Assembly: GCF_014287815.1 (NCBI RefSeq)
Contig: NZ_JACOOQ010000001.1
Coordinates: 248,001 to 312,000, forward strand
DNA: 64,000 nucleotides
Direction: 5' to 3'
From: Clostridium lentum
GTDB taxonomy: Bacteria > Bacillota > Clostridia > Clostridiales > Clostridiaceae
Of this stretch, positions 51,566 to 59,805 are shown in pieces. Below the pieces are notes generated by a model. It had not been told where the DNA came from and did not search any database. It saw only the letters and a program-made list of their open reading frames with translations. The number at the start of each line of letters is the position of its first letter. Within the stretch, counting starts at the first letter, position 1. Both the position numbers and the translations under genes were made by a program.

Positions 51566-52201
51566 ATGTCAGAATTAGATTTTATTTATAAGAGAAAAAG
51601 TATAAGAGATTATAAAGATGCAGTAATTCCAAAGGAAGATATACTAAAGATGTTAGATGCAGCAACTCATGCACCATCACCAAAGCATCAACAAAATTGG
51701 CATTTTGTAGTGGTACAAGATAAAGAAATAATAAATAAAATGGCTGAGGCAGTAAGCAAGAGTCATGAATATATTGCTTCATTAACTAAAAATGAAGATG
51801 AAAAGAAAAAATTTATGAGAGTATTGCCTTATTATATTAATTTCCAAAGATCATCATGTGCCATATTAGTTTATGCCAATGAATATAAGATGGTGGAAGA
51901 GAAAATATTAAGAGAAAATAATGTAGGTGAAGATATAATAGAAGTTATGAAATCTACACAATCTGCAGCACAAGGAATTGGAGCAGCAGTAGAAAACTTT
52001 ATGTTAGCAGCAACAGCTATGGGATACGGTGCTTGCTATATGACGGGTCCAGCTCATGCTAAAAAAGAAATTGAAGAAATAATCAATTTTGAAAAACCTG
52101 AATACTCATTAATGTCCATAATTTCACTAGGAGTTCCAGCAGATGAAACACCAGATAGTCCTAAAAGAAAGCCATTAGAAGAGGTTGTAACATTTATCTA
52201 A
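51566..52201 (+). CDS. Nitroreductase-family flavoprotein
   Basis: The 211-aa FMN-dependent oxidoreductase shows the N-terminal YKRKSIRDYKDAVIPKEDIL, the FMN site HAPSPKHQQNWHFVVV, and GIGAAVENFMLAATAMGYGACYM. The substrate is unknown; clostridial relatives act on nitro compounds, quinones or flavins. GAAGGAGC precedes ATG 51566. It is a single gene near oxidative stress genes. Confidence 0.92.
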   Translation: MSELDFIYKRKSIRDYKDAVIPKEDILKMLDAATHAPSPKHQQNWHFVVVQDKEIINKMAEAVSKSHEYIASLTKNEDEKKKFMRVLPYYINFQRSSCAILVYANEYKMVEEKILRENNVGEDIIEVMKSTQSAAQGIGAAVENFMLAATAMGYGACYMTGPAHAKKEIEEIINFEKPEYSLMSIISLGVPADETPDSPKRKPLEEVVTFI

Positions 52202-52238
52202 AAAAAATTCTGAAGTAATTTAAGCTTCAGGATTTTTT
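52202..52238 (+). terminator. Terminator of the nitroreductase gene
   Basis: ATTCTGAAG (52207-52215) pairs with CTTCAGGAT (52225-52233), one G-U pair, extended by A/T runs, ending in seven T. Confidence 0.85.
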
Positions 52239-52276
52239 TCTATTAGTTAAGATAGAGCATTAATTTTGAAGTTTAA

Positions 52277-52387
52277 AAAGCTCAAAAGGAAATAGATAAA
52301 TATCTTACCTATCTAGGGTGTATATTATCAGCAGTAAGTGCAATAGTAGTATTAATTCCTTTTATTATCAGTATTATGAGAATTTGA
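52277..52387 (+). pseudogene. Possible remnant of an ABC exporter N-terminus
   Basis: An open frame without a start codon encodes about 36 residues. They include EIDKYLTYLGCILSAVSAIV followed by a hydrophobic stretch ending ISIMRI, which resembles the first membrane segment of ABC exporter proteins. It overlaps the 3' end of the convergent Crp-type gene. Chance is possible at this length. Confidence 0.25.
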
Positions 52388-53038
52388 TACAATTTTTATT
52401 AGATAATCTCTATCTAAAATGGTGTAAGACTTTCCATCTTTAGATAGTATATTTGTATTACAAAATAAGTTAACTACTCTTAATAAGTGACGATAGCTTG
52501 CACATAGAAGTTCTGCACATTCTGTTAAGTTATAAGAAAATACTCCATTTTTTTCAGTTCTTAATATAAAAGATGCTAATCTACTTTCTAAGGATTCATA
52601 AAGATTTGTACAAGTAGTATTATTCATATAGCTAAGTCTTTCACTAAGATTTTCACAAATATATCTTAAAAAGATAATATCATTTAGAAGTAATTGTCTA
52701 TATTTCATAGATATGCCTATACAGTGTACCATTGAAGTTGCTTGAACTGAAGCGGTTGGGGATTTTTGCCAAAGGCTACAAGCTTCACCTATAATTTCAA
52801 ATGAATTAAAATGAGATAAATACATTACTTTACCAGATGTTGAGTATGAAAAAACTTTAATAGTTCCACTTACTAAAAAAAATAGATATTCTGAACATTC
52901 TCCTTCGTTAATTAAAAAGTCACCTTTTTTAAATGAAAATAAATCTAAATATTTACTAATATTTTGTGAAAATAGCTTAGTTATACCTGTGCTATTTATA
53001 TATTCATCTAATAATGCCTTATTCTTAACTTTTGCCAT
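52352..53038 (-). CDS. Crp/Fnr-family transcriptional regulator, YeiL-like
   Basis: The 228-aa protein has an N-terminal cyclic-nucleotide-binding-like beta roll (FSFKKGDFLINEGECSEYLFFLVSGTIKVF) and a C-terminal winged HTH (LTECAELLCASYRHLLRVVNLF). From memory the HTH resembles E. coli YeiL, a Crp-family protein encoded beside nucleoside genes. It is divergent from the nucleoside ABC operon, with a palindrome of Crp/Fnr type in the 306-base gap, so it is its likely regulator. Four-cysteine FNR cluster ligands are not apparent at the N-terminus. Confidence 0.88.
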   Translation of the reverse strand: MAKVKNKALLDEYINSTGITKLFSQNISKYLDLFSFKKGDFLINEGECSEYLFFLVSGTIKVFSYSTSGKVMYLSHFNSFEIIGEACSLWQKSPTASVQATSMVHCIGISMKYRQLLLNDIIFLRYICENLSERLSYMNNTTCTNLYESLESRLASFILRTEKNGVFSYNLTECAELLCASYRHLLRVVNLFCNTNILSKDGKSYTILDRDYLIKIVSNSHNTDNKRN

Positions 53039-53344
53039 AATTTCCTCCCCATATATATGTAGATTAATTATTAATTGTTCGTTAATTTATAGTAAATATT
53101 TTAGCATAACAAAAAATATATAACAATAAAGATGTAAGTTAATAAGTGAAAGAAAATATAATTATATTAAAAAAATGCTGAAAATATGGCTAATAAAGAC
53201 GATTTTACAGGAAAAATACGAATGATAAATAAAAAAAATAAAAAAATATACAGATTTTTTCGTAAAAACATGACTTGCGTCATATTTTTTTGTGTTTATA
53301 ATAATTATAATATAATTGATAAATGAACTATAGGAGATGAAATA
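53039..53344. other. Divergent control region between Crp-type gene and nucleoside operon
   Basis: A 306-base AT-rich gap holds the operon promoter and operator at 53270-53302. I see no ORF in it. The Crp-type gene promoter was not identified. Confidence 0.55.
53270..53302 (+). promoter_or_regulatory. Promoter with Crp/Fnr-type operator for nucleoside ABC operon
   Basis: TTGCGT (53275-53280), a 16-base spacer and TATAAT (53297-53302) form the promoter. ATGAC-TTGC-GTCAT (53270-53283) is a perfect palindrome with 5-base arms and a 4-base gap. It matches the general Crp/Fnr layout (for example the clostridial HcpR-type TTGAC-N4-GTCAA) and covers the -35 box, so repression is more likely than activation. 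Confidence 0.62.
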
Positions 53345-54403
53345 ATGAAAAAAATAGTAAAGTCTTTATTACTTGTTATGACTGTATTTCTTTTTGCTGG
53401 ATGTTCTAATTCAAGCAACAATCAATCAGCAGGAAGTGAAGGAAATAATGGAGATTATTCTAAATTAAGAGTAGCTCTAATTTCAGATACAATAGGAACA
53501 GAACAGTTTATTCTTCAAGCATATGAAGCTTTAAAAAAAGCAAGCGAAACATATGGATTTAAAATGACATCAATTGAATGTACAGATACTGCAGCATGGG
53601 AAGAAAATACAATTGCTGCATCAAATGAAGGATATGACTTAATTATAGGTATAGGTTGGCAAGCTGCTGATCCATTTAGTGCTGCTGCTGACAAATTCCC
53701 AAATACAAAATATGCTGTAATTGATACAACTGCGTCTAATGAAAAAGTAACAAGCTTTGGATTTGATGAAGCACAAGGTTCATACGTTTTAGGAGCAATG
53801 ATTGGAACAGCTTTTCCTAACGAAAGCTTATATGGATATATATCATCATTCCAAACACAAGCTACATACAAATATAGATATGGATTCTCAGAAGGAGTAA
53901 AATCTGTTAATCCAGCAGCTAAATTTATGTATAACTATACAAACTCTTACAGTGATACTAACTTAGCTTATGAATATACATTACAACAAAAAGCTGCAGG
54001 GGCTAATTTTATATTTGGTGGAGTATCTGCTAGTGCAAACTCAGGTATATATCAAGCTGCTCAAGAATTAGCTAAAAAAGGTACACCAATATACACAACA
54101 GGGTTAAGTATTGATCAAACAACTTCTGAAAACCCAAGTATAATAAGTGGATTATTAAAGAATACTGGAGCAGTTATGAATACTATAATTGATAGATTCT
54201 TAGTTAATGGGTTAAATGGTGGTGCACAAGTCCTTGGATTAAAAGAAGGTGCATTTGGAGTTGTTGGTGTTTCTCCAGAAGAAATGAACTATAGAAACAC
54301 AGAAATTATGACTGATGAAGTTTTAGCAGCTGGTAAAGCAGCAGCAGAAAAAATTATTTCAGGAGAATTAGTAATTGAAGTTCCTGAAGAATCTGCAAAC
54401 TAA
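53345..54403 (+). CDS. BMP-family nucleoside-binding lipoprotein
   Basis: The 352-aa extracytoplasmic binding protein has a lipoprotein signal peptide (lipobox FAGC, Cys20) and a Bmp/PnrA fold (ALISDTIGTEQFILQAYEAL; GIGWQAADPFSAAADKFPNTKYAVID; FGFDEAQGSYVLGAMIG). PnrA-type proteins bind purine nucleosides, and the operon layout equals that of B. subtilis nupNOPQ (yufNOPQ). It is the first gene after the promoter at 53275-53302. A partial terminator follows, which would give excess binding protein. Confidence 0.92.
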   Translation: MKKIVKSLLLVMTVFLFAGCSNSSNNQSAGSEGNNGDYSKLRVALISDTIGTEQFILQAYEALKKASETYGFKMTSIECTDTAAWEENTIAASNEGYDLIIGIGWQAADPFSAAADKFPNTKYAVIDTTASNEKVTSFGFDEAQGSYVLGAMIGTAFPNESLYGYISSFQTQATYKYRYGFSEGVKSVNPAAKFMYNYTNSYSDTNLAYEYTLQQKAAGANFIFGGVSASANSGIYQAAQELAKKGTPIYTTGLSIDQTTSENPSIISGLLKNTGAVMNTIIDRFLVNGLNGGAQVLGLKEGAFGVVGVSPEEMNYRNTEIMTDEVLAAGKAAAEKIISGELVIEVPEESAN

Positions 54404-54436
54404 TAAGAATATAATAAGCACGTAGTGCAGTTATAT

Positions 54437-54470
54437 AAAGAGGTGAAGCAATTTTCGCTTTGCCTTTTAT
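54437..54470 (+). terminator. Attenuating stem-loop between binding protein and ATPase genes
   Basis: AGGTGAAGC (54441-54449) pairs with GCTTTGCCT (54456-54464) with two G-U pairs, extended by A/T pairs, then TTTTATTATATTTT. The position suggests partial termination within the operon. Confidence 0.6.
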
Positions 54471-54511
54471 TATATTTTCCTAAATTAATTTAGAAAAGGA
54501 GTAAGTTTTAC

Positions 54512-56020
54512 ATGATTTTAGAAATGAAAAATATTGTTAAAACCTACGGCAATGTTGTAGCTAATAACAAGGTTAATATTAATCTAAATAAAGGAGAAAT
54601 ACTTGCTGTTGTTGGAGAAAATGGTGCTGGAAAATCTACAATAATGAAGATTCTTTATGGGTTAGAAAAACCAGATTCTGGAGAAATATTTATAAATGGA
54701 AAGAAGATGAACTTCCATAATCCATCAGATTCAATGGCACAAGGAATAGGTATGGTTCAACAACATTTTATGCTTTTTGAATCAATGACTGTTGCAGAAA
54801 ATATTGTATATAAAAATGAAATGAAAAAAGGAGTATTTTTTGATTATAAAAAGAATATTCAAATGGTTGAAGAACTTTCAAAGCGTTATATGTTAAAGGT
54901 GGATCCTAATGCTATTGTGGAAGAGTGTCCTGTAGGACTTCAACAACGTGTTGAAATCTTAAAAACTCTTTATCAAAATGCAGATATTATTATTTTTGAT
55001 GAACCATCAGCAGTTCTTACACCTATTGAAGTAGACGAGCTTTTAAAAACAATGAAGCAATTAGCTAAAATGGGTAAAAGCTTAATAATTATTACTCATA
55101 AGCTTCATGAAGTTATGGAAGTTGCAGATAGAGTAGTAGTAATGAGACTTGGTCAAGTTGTTGCTGAAAAATTAAAAAAGGATACAAGTGTTGAGGAATT
55201 ATCTTATTTAATGGTAGGAAGACAAATTGCCAATAGGGTAATCCCTGAAAAAGAAACTAAAGAAGTTCTTTTAGAAGTTAAAGATTTAACTTTAAAAGGT
55301 GAGCATGATAAAAATATTTTAAATAAAGTTAATTTACATATTAAAAAAGGTGAAATAGTAGGTATTGCAGGTGTATCTGGAAATGGTCAATCTGAGCTTA
55401 TTAGATGTATTACAGGGTTAGAAAAGGTTGATGGTGGTAAAGTTACTATTGATAAAAAAGATATTACAAATAAAACTGTAATGAACATAAGAGAAGCTGG
55501 TATTGCACATATTCCAGAAGATCGTTATATGTGGGGAAGTGCACCAGAAGCTACTTTAGCTGAAAATGCCTTAATGGGATTTGAGGATACTAAAGAGTTT
55601 TCTAAAAGGGGAATATTAAATATTCAAAAAGTTACATCTCATGCAAAAGAATTAATTTCTAAATTCCTTGTTAAAGCAGATTCACCTTCGCAAAAAATAA
55701 AAGAACTATCAGGTGGAAATGCACAAAAACTTATTGTTGCAAGAGAGATGGCCATGGAGACGCCTCTTATTATTGCTTGTGAACCTACAAGAGGTATTGA
55801 TATAGGGGCTATAGAGTTTATACATGATCAGCTTGTTGCAAAGAGAAATAGTGGAGATAGTGTTTTATTAGTATCTTCTGAATTAAGTGAAATTATGGAT
55901 TTAAGTGATAGAATTTATGTAATTTATGATGGTGAAATTGTTGGTGAATTTAAAAGAGGAAGCATTGATGAAAAGGCATTAGGTCTTTTAATGGTAGGAG
56001 GTAAAAATAATGAAAAGTAA
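54512..56020 (+). CDS. nupO: Nucleoside ABC transporter ATP-binding protein (two NBDs)
   Basis: The 502-aa ATPase has two ABC domains. The first has Walker A GENGAGKST, signature-like CPVGLQQRVEILKTLY and Walker B IIIFDEPSAVLTP. The second has the degenerate P-loop GVSGNGQSE, signature LSGGNAQKLIVAREM and CEPTRGIDIG. This asymmetric tandem arrangement is typical of the YufO/RbsA-like branch. It overlaps the first permease gene by 11 bases. Confidence 0.93.
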   Translation: MILEMKNIVKTYGNVVANNKVNINLNKGEILAVVGENGAGKSTIMKILYGLEKPDSGEIFINGKKMNFHNPSDSMAQGIGMVQQHFMLFESMTVAENIVYKNEMKKGVFFDYKKNIQMVEELSKRYMLKVDPNAIVEECPVGLQQRVEILKTLYQNADIIIFDEPSAVLTPIEVDELLKTMKQLAKMGKSLIIITHKLHEVMEVADRVVVMRLGQVVAEKLKKDTSVEELSYLMVGRQIANRVIPEKETKEVLLEVKDLTLKGEHDKNILNKVNLHIKKGEIVGIAGVSGNGQSELIRCITGLEKVDGGKVTIDKKDITNKTVMNIREAGIAHIPEDRYMWGSAPEATLAENALMGFEDTKEFSKRGILNIQKVTSHAKELISKFLVKADSPSQKIKELSGGNAQKLIVAREMAMETPLIIACEPTRGIDIGAIEFIHDQLVAKRNSGDSVLLVSSELSEIMDLSDRIYVIYDGEIVGEFKRGSIDEKALGLLMVGGKNNEK

Positions 56021-57113
56021 AAACTCGTTATTGGAAGGCAGTGCAAAAAGTAAATTTTTAGCTGTATTTGAACCATTAAAACATCCATTGCAAGCTATAT
56101 TTGTTGGATTGTTATTAGGTGGAGTAATTATTGCACTTTCAGGATTTAATCCTTTTGAAGCGATCATAGGAATGTTTAAAGGTGGATTTGGTTCAGCTTA
56201 TTATTTAACTACCACATTAACACGTTCAGTTCCAATTATATTTGCCGGGCTTGCTGGTGCATTAGCTTGGGGATCTGGTTATTCAAGTTTAGGTGCAGCA
56301 GGGCAAATGGTTTTAGGTGCTTTTACTTCAGCAGTTGTAGCAGTTATATGTCCAGGACCACCAGCTTTTGTTGTGGCAATGTCTCTTGCTAGTGGAGCTT
56401 TAGTAGGTGTTTTATATTCACTTATTTCAGCTTATGTAAGTGAAAGATTTAAATTAGATTTACTTATTATAACACTTATGATGAATTATATTGCTGATTA
56501 CATAGCTTCTTACTTTACAACATATGTAGTAAAAGATCCCTTAGGAGCAGATTCTTCAGCAATTCAAACTCAAAAATTAATAGACAACATTTTACCTAAA
56601 ATGTTTGAAGGATATTCATTGCACTGGGGATTTGTAATTGCGGTTATTTGTGTTTTAGTTGTACTTTTCATAATGAAAAGAACAAGCTTCGGATATAAAG
56701 CAAAAATGGGAGGTTTAAACGCTAATTTTGCAAATTATGGTGGAGTTAATAGTACTAAAATGATGTATTATGTATTAATGCTTAGTGGAGCTTTAGCTGG
56801 ACTAGGTGGTGCATGTGAAGTTTTAGGTACAAGATATCGTTATGTAGATAATATGATTACATCTCCAGGATATGCATGGACTGGTATTATAGCTTCATTA
56901 ATGTCAAGCAATCATCCAGTTGGTATTTTAGTAAGTGGTATTTTCTTAGCTGGAATTACTACAGGGGGAAGTACCATTGAGCGTAGTATGGGAGTACCAT
57001 CAGAAGTAACAACAATTATTCAAGGTATAATTACTTTATTAATCACTGCAAAGTTTGCTGTTAAGTGGTATAAGAAGAAACAAAATACAACGGATAAGGA
57101 AGGAGTAAAATAA
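56010..57113 (+). CDS. nupP: Nucleoside ABC transporter permease 1
   Basis: The 367-aa inner-membrane permease (BPD_transp_2 family, YufP-like) has about eight to ten hydrophobic segments. Motifs are SVPIIFAGLAGALAWGSGYSSLGAAGQMVLGAF and the cytoplasmic loop region GGLNANFANYGGVN, continuing SGALAGLGGA. It pairs with the next gene product to form the channel. ATG 56010 overlaps nupO, and the stop overlaps the next start (TAATG). Confidence 0.92.
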   Translation: MKSKNSLLEGSAKSKFLAVFEPLKHPLQAIFVGLLLGGVIIALSGFNPFEAIIGMFKGGFGSAYYLTTTLTRSVPIIFAGLAGALAWGSGYSSLGAAGQMVLGAFTSAVVAVICPGPPAFVVAMSLASGALVGVLYSLISAYVSERFKLDLLIITLMMNYIADYIASYFTTYVVKDPLGADSSAIQTQKLIDNILPKMFEGYSLHWGFVIAVICVLVVLFIMKRTSFGYKAKMGGLNANFANYGGVNSTKMMYYVLMLSGALAGLGGACEVLGTRYRYVDNMITSPGYAWTGIIASLMSSNHPVGILVSGIFLAGITTGGSTIERSMGVPSEVTTIIQGIITLLITAKFAVKWYKKKQNTTDKEGVK

Positions 57114-58024
57114 TGGAGTTAAGTGTAGATTATTTAGCAGTGGTGGCTAATTCAACTCTTCGTATGATGACACCTATTTTATTAGTAACTTTAGCTGCAG
57201 CTATATGTACTAGAGTACGTATTTTTAATATTGCAATGGAAGGAACAATGTTAACAGGAGCATTCTTCAGCATTGTTGCCAATTATTATACTCATAATGT
57301 ATTTTTATCTGTTCTTGCAGGAGCAATTAGTGGAATGATAGTTTCTGCCATTGTAGGATTTTGTATTATTAAGCTAAAAGCATCTCCAGTTGTTGTTGGT
57401 ATGGCTACTAATACCATGATGGGTGGAGCTACAACATACTTACTTTATATAATTTTCAAAACAAAGGGAGTATTTACAGATCCAAGTTTAGTTAGTCTTC
57501 CAAAGATTGATTTACCTATAATTAAAGATATTCCTGTATTAGGAACTATTCTTTCAGGTTTAACATTTATTGATTATTTAGCTTTTATATTAGCAATAGG
57601 AATATATATTTTCTTATATAAAACAGTATTAGGCTATAGATTACGTGCTATAGGAATTAATAAAGAAGCTGCAAGAAGTCTTGGTACTCCAGTAGAAAAG
57701 TATCAATTCTTAACAATAAGTTTATCTGGAATATTATGCGGGTTAGGTGGAGTTCTTCTTTCTATGGGAACTGTAACTTTATTTATGCAAAATATGACTT
57801 CAGGACGTGGATATATTGCCATGGCTGCTAATAATTTAGGAAAGTCTCATCCAATAGGAGTTCTTTTATCAAGTTTATTCTTTGGATTTTCACAAGCAGC
57901 AGGAAACGTACTTCAAAATACATCATTAAAAACACAAATTACTGCATCTATTCCTTATGTAGCAACAATTGTTGCACTTATATTATTTAGCATACAAAAT
58001 AAAAGAAAAAAGAAAAATAAGTAG
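57113..58024 (+). CDS. nupQ: Nucleoside ABC transporter permease 2
   Basis: The 303-aa permease (YufQ-like, BPD_transp_2 family) shows ICTRVRIFNIAMEGTMLTGAF, LRAIGINKEAARSLGTPVEKYQ and SGILCGLGGVLLS. It starts at the last base of the preceding permease's stop region, one base overlap, and completes the four-protein uptake system. It is followed 10 bases later by the phosphoesterase gene. Confidence 0.92.
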   Translation: MELSVDYLAVVANSTLRMMTPILLVTLAAAICTRVRIFNIAMEGTMLTGAFFSIVANYYTHNVFLSVLAGAISGMIVSAIVGFCIIKLKASPVVVGMATNTMMGGATTYLLYIIFKTKGVFTDPSLVSLPKIDLPIIKDIPVLGTILSGLTFIDYLAFILAIGIYIFLYKTVLGYRLRAIGINKEAARSLGTPVEKYQFLTISLSGILCGLGGVLLSMGTVTLFMQNMTSGRGYIAMAANNLGKSHPIGVLLSSLFFGFSQAAGNVLQNTSLKTQITASIPYVATIVALILFSIQNKRKKKNK

Positions 58025-58034
58025 GTGAATAAGT

Positions 58035-58832
58035 ATGAGGTTTTTACACTTATCAGATATTCACTTTTTAAGAAAATATCATAAAGCTGAAAAAGGATAT
58101 AATTCTATTTTTAATAATATGACAAACCCTGTAGAACAAATTAAAAGTTGTCTAAAGAAAGTAGATTTAAAAACTATAGATTTTATTATTATTACTGGTG
58201 ACTTAGTAGAGTCAGGGAGCGCTGAAGATTATAAAGTTTTAAAATATGAATTAGATAGGTTGTTTAAAGGTATTCCATATGTAGTTACATTAGGAAACCA
58301 TGATAATAAAGAAGCTTTTTATAAGGGTTGGTTTAATAAGGAATCTAATAAATCCTATAATGTTGTTAAAGAAATAGGTGACTTAAGGATAATAAGTTTT
58401 GATAATTCCAACTATAAAAATAGTGATGGATTTATTTCAAAAGAACAATATGAATGGATAAATAAACAATTAAAAACTGATTGTGAAAAAGATACCATAT
58501 TAATGCTTCATCACCACCTTTTAAAAGACCAATTCACTACTCCATCAATAGATTTTGATGATAGTTTTGAGGAAGTTATAAATAGTAGTGATATTATTGG
58601 AATTTTTACAGGCCATACTCATCATCCCTTTAAAGGTGTTTTTGCAGACAAGCCTTATTTTACAGCAGGAAGCTTGAGTTTTGTAGGTTATGATGAGAAT
58701 AATGGTATTGTAAGATTTGAAGAATATCCTAGATTTAGTCTTTGTAAATATAAAGAAGGAAAAATTTCAGTAGAAGTAATTTCAGCTTTAGATGAAAGTA
58801 AGTTATTGACAGTAGTTAATTTTAAAGAATAG
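58035..58832 (+). CDS. Calcineurin-like metallophosphoesterase (cyclic-nucleotide PDE-like)
   Basis: A 265-aa dimetal phosphoesterase with all five motif blocks: LSDIHF, ITGDLVE, TLGNHDNKE, LMLHHHLL and FTGHTHHP. The layout resembles class III cyclic nucleotide phosphodiesterases (CpdA). It has no signal peptide, so it acts in the cytoplasm. Its place as last gene of the nucleoside transporter operon suggests processing of imported nucleotides or control of a signal sensed by the Crp-type regulator. Both ideas are inferences. Confidence 0.88.
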   Translation: MRFLHLSDIHFLRKYHKAEKGYNSIFNNMTNPVEQIKSCLKKVDLKTIDFIIITGDLVESGSAEDYKVLKYELDRLFKGIPYVVTLGNHDNKEAFYKGWFNKESNKSYNVVKEIGDLRIISFDNSNYKNSDGFISKEQYEWINKQLKTDCEKDTILMLHHHLLKDQFTTPSIDFDDSFEEVINSSDIIGIFTGHTHHPFKGVFADKPYFTAGSLSFVGYDENNGIVRFEEYPRFSLCKYKEGKISVEVISALDESKLLTVVNFKE

Positions 58833-58961
58833 ATTAAACTAGTATGAGTTTTTATAAAATATACATAAAAGTTCATTGAAATAATATAGAGATGTTAAAT
58901 TACATTTTTGTAATGTTAATGAAAGATAAATCCCTATGATGTAAAGATAAGATAAAGATAT

Positions 58962-59006
58962 AATAACTAATGTAATATAGAAATATATTTCATTAGTTAT
59001 TTTTTT
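58962..59006 (+). terminator. Terminator of the nucleoside operon
   Basis: AATAACTAATG (58962-58972) pairs with CATTAGTTATT (58991-59001), with further A/T pairing inside, then a run of T. Confidence 0.75.
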
Positions 59007-59037
59007 ATTATAAAGAATATGAAAAGAGGAGATAAAT

Positions 59038-59805
59038 ATGAAAAATATTTTAACCGTAGAAAAAATAGAGAAGTATTATGGTAATAAGGGAAATATAACA
59101 AAAGCCATAGATAATATTAGCTTCAAAGTAGATGAAGGTGAGTTTGTGGGCATAATGGGTCCTTCAGGTAGTGGGAAAACAACCTTACTTAACTGTATAT
59201 CAACTATAGATACGGTGACTACTGGAGAAATAATAATTAATAATAAGGATATCACCAGGTTAAAGGCTAAAAATTTAGATAAGTTTAGACAAAATGAGTT
59301 AGGGTTCATTTTTCAAGACTTTAATCTTTTAGATACACTGACAGCATATGAAAATATTTCTTTAGCATTAACAATAAAAGGCGAGAAGACTTCAGAAATC
59401 CATGGGAAAGTAGAAGAAGTAGCTAAATACTTAGGAATAGAAGAAGTTTTGAATAAATATCCGTATCAAATGTCTGGTGGGCAAAAACAAAGAGTAGCTT
59501 CAGCTAGAGCCATAGTGACAAATCCATCATTAATTTTGGCAGATGAGCCTACTGGAGCTCTAGATTCCAAGGCAGCAAGATTACTTCTTGAAAGATTTGA
59601 AAGTTTAAATGAGGATTTAAAGGCAACTATTTTAATGGTTACTCATGACGCTTTTACAGCTAGTTATGCTCATAGAATTCTTTTTATTAAAGATGGCAAG
59701 ATTTTTACTGAATTAGTAAGAGGCAATGACACAAGGAAAGAATTCTTTAACAGAATAATTGAAGTAATAAGCCTGATTGGAGGAGATGACAATAATGTAT
59801 TCTAA
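59038..59805 (+). CDS. ABC transporter ATP-binding protein, BceA type
   Basis: The 255-aa ATPase shows Walker A GPSGSGKTTLLN, Q-loop FIFQDFNLLDTLTAYENI, signature MSGGQKQRVASARAI and Walker B LILADEPTGALDS. This is the MacB/BceA pattern of peptide-antibiotic exporters and sensors. AGAGGAGA precedes ATG 59038. It overlaps the permease gene by 11 bases and leads a bceA-bceB-bceR-bceS-like order. Confidence 0.93.
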   Translation: MKNILTVEKIEKYYGNKGNITKAIDNISFKVDEGEFVGIMGPSGSGKTTLLNCISTIDTVTTGEIIINNKDITRLKAKNLDKFRQNELGFIFQDFNLLDTLTAYENISLALTIKGEKTSEIHGKVEEVAKYLGIEEVLNKYPYQMSGGQKQRVASARAIVTNPSLILADEPTGALDSKAARLLLERFESLNEDLKATILMVTHDAFTASYAHRILFIKDGKIFTELVRGNDTRKEFFNRIIEVISLIGGDDNNVF

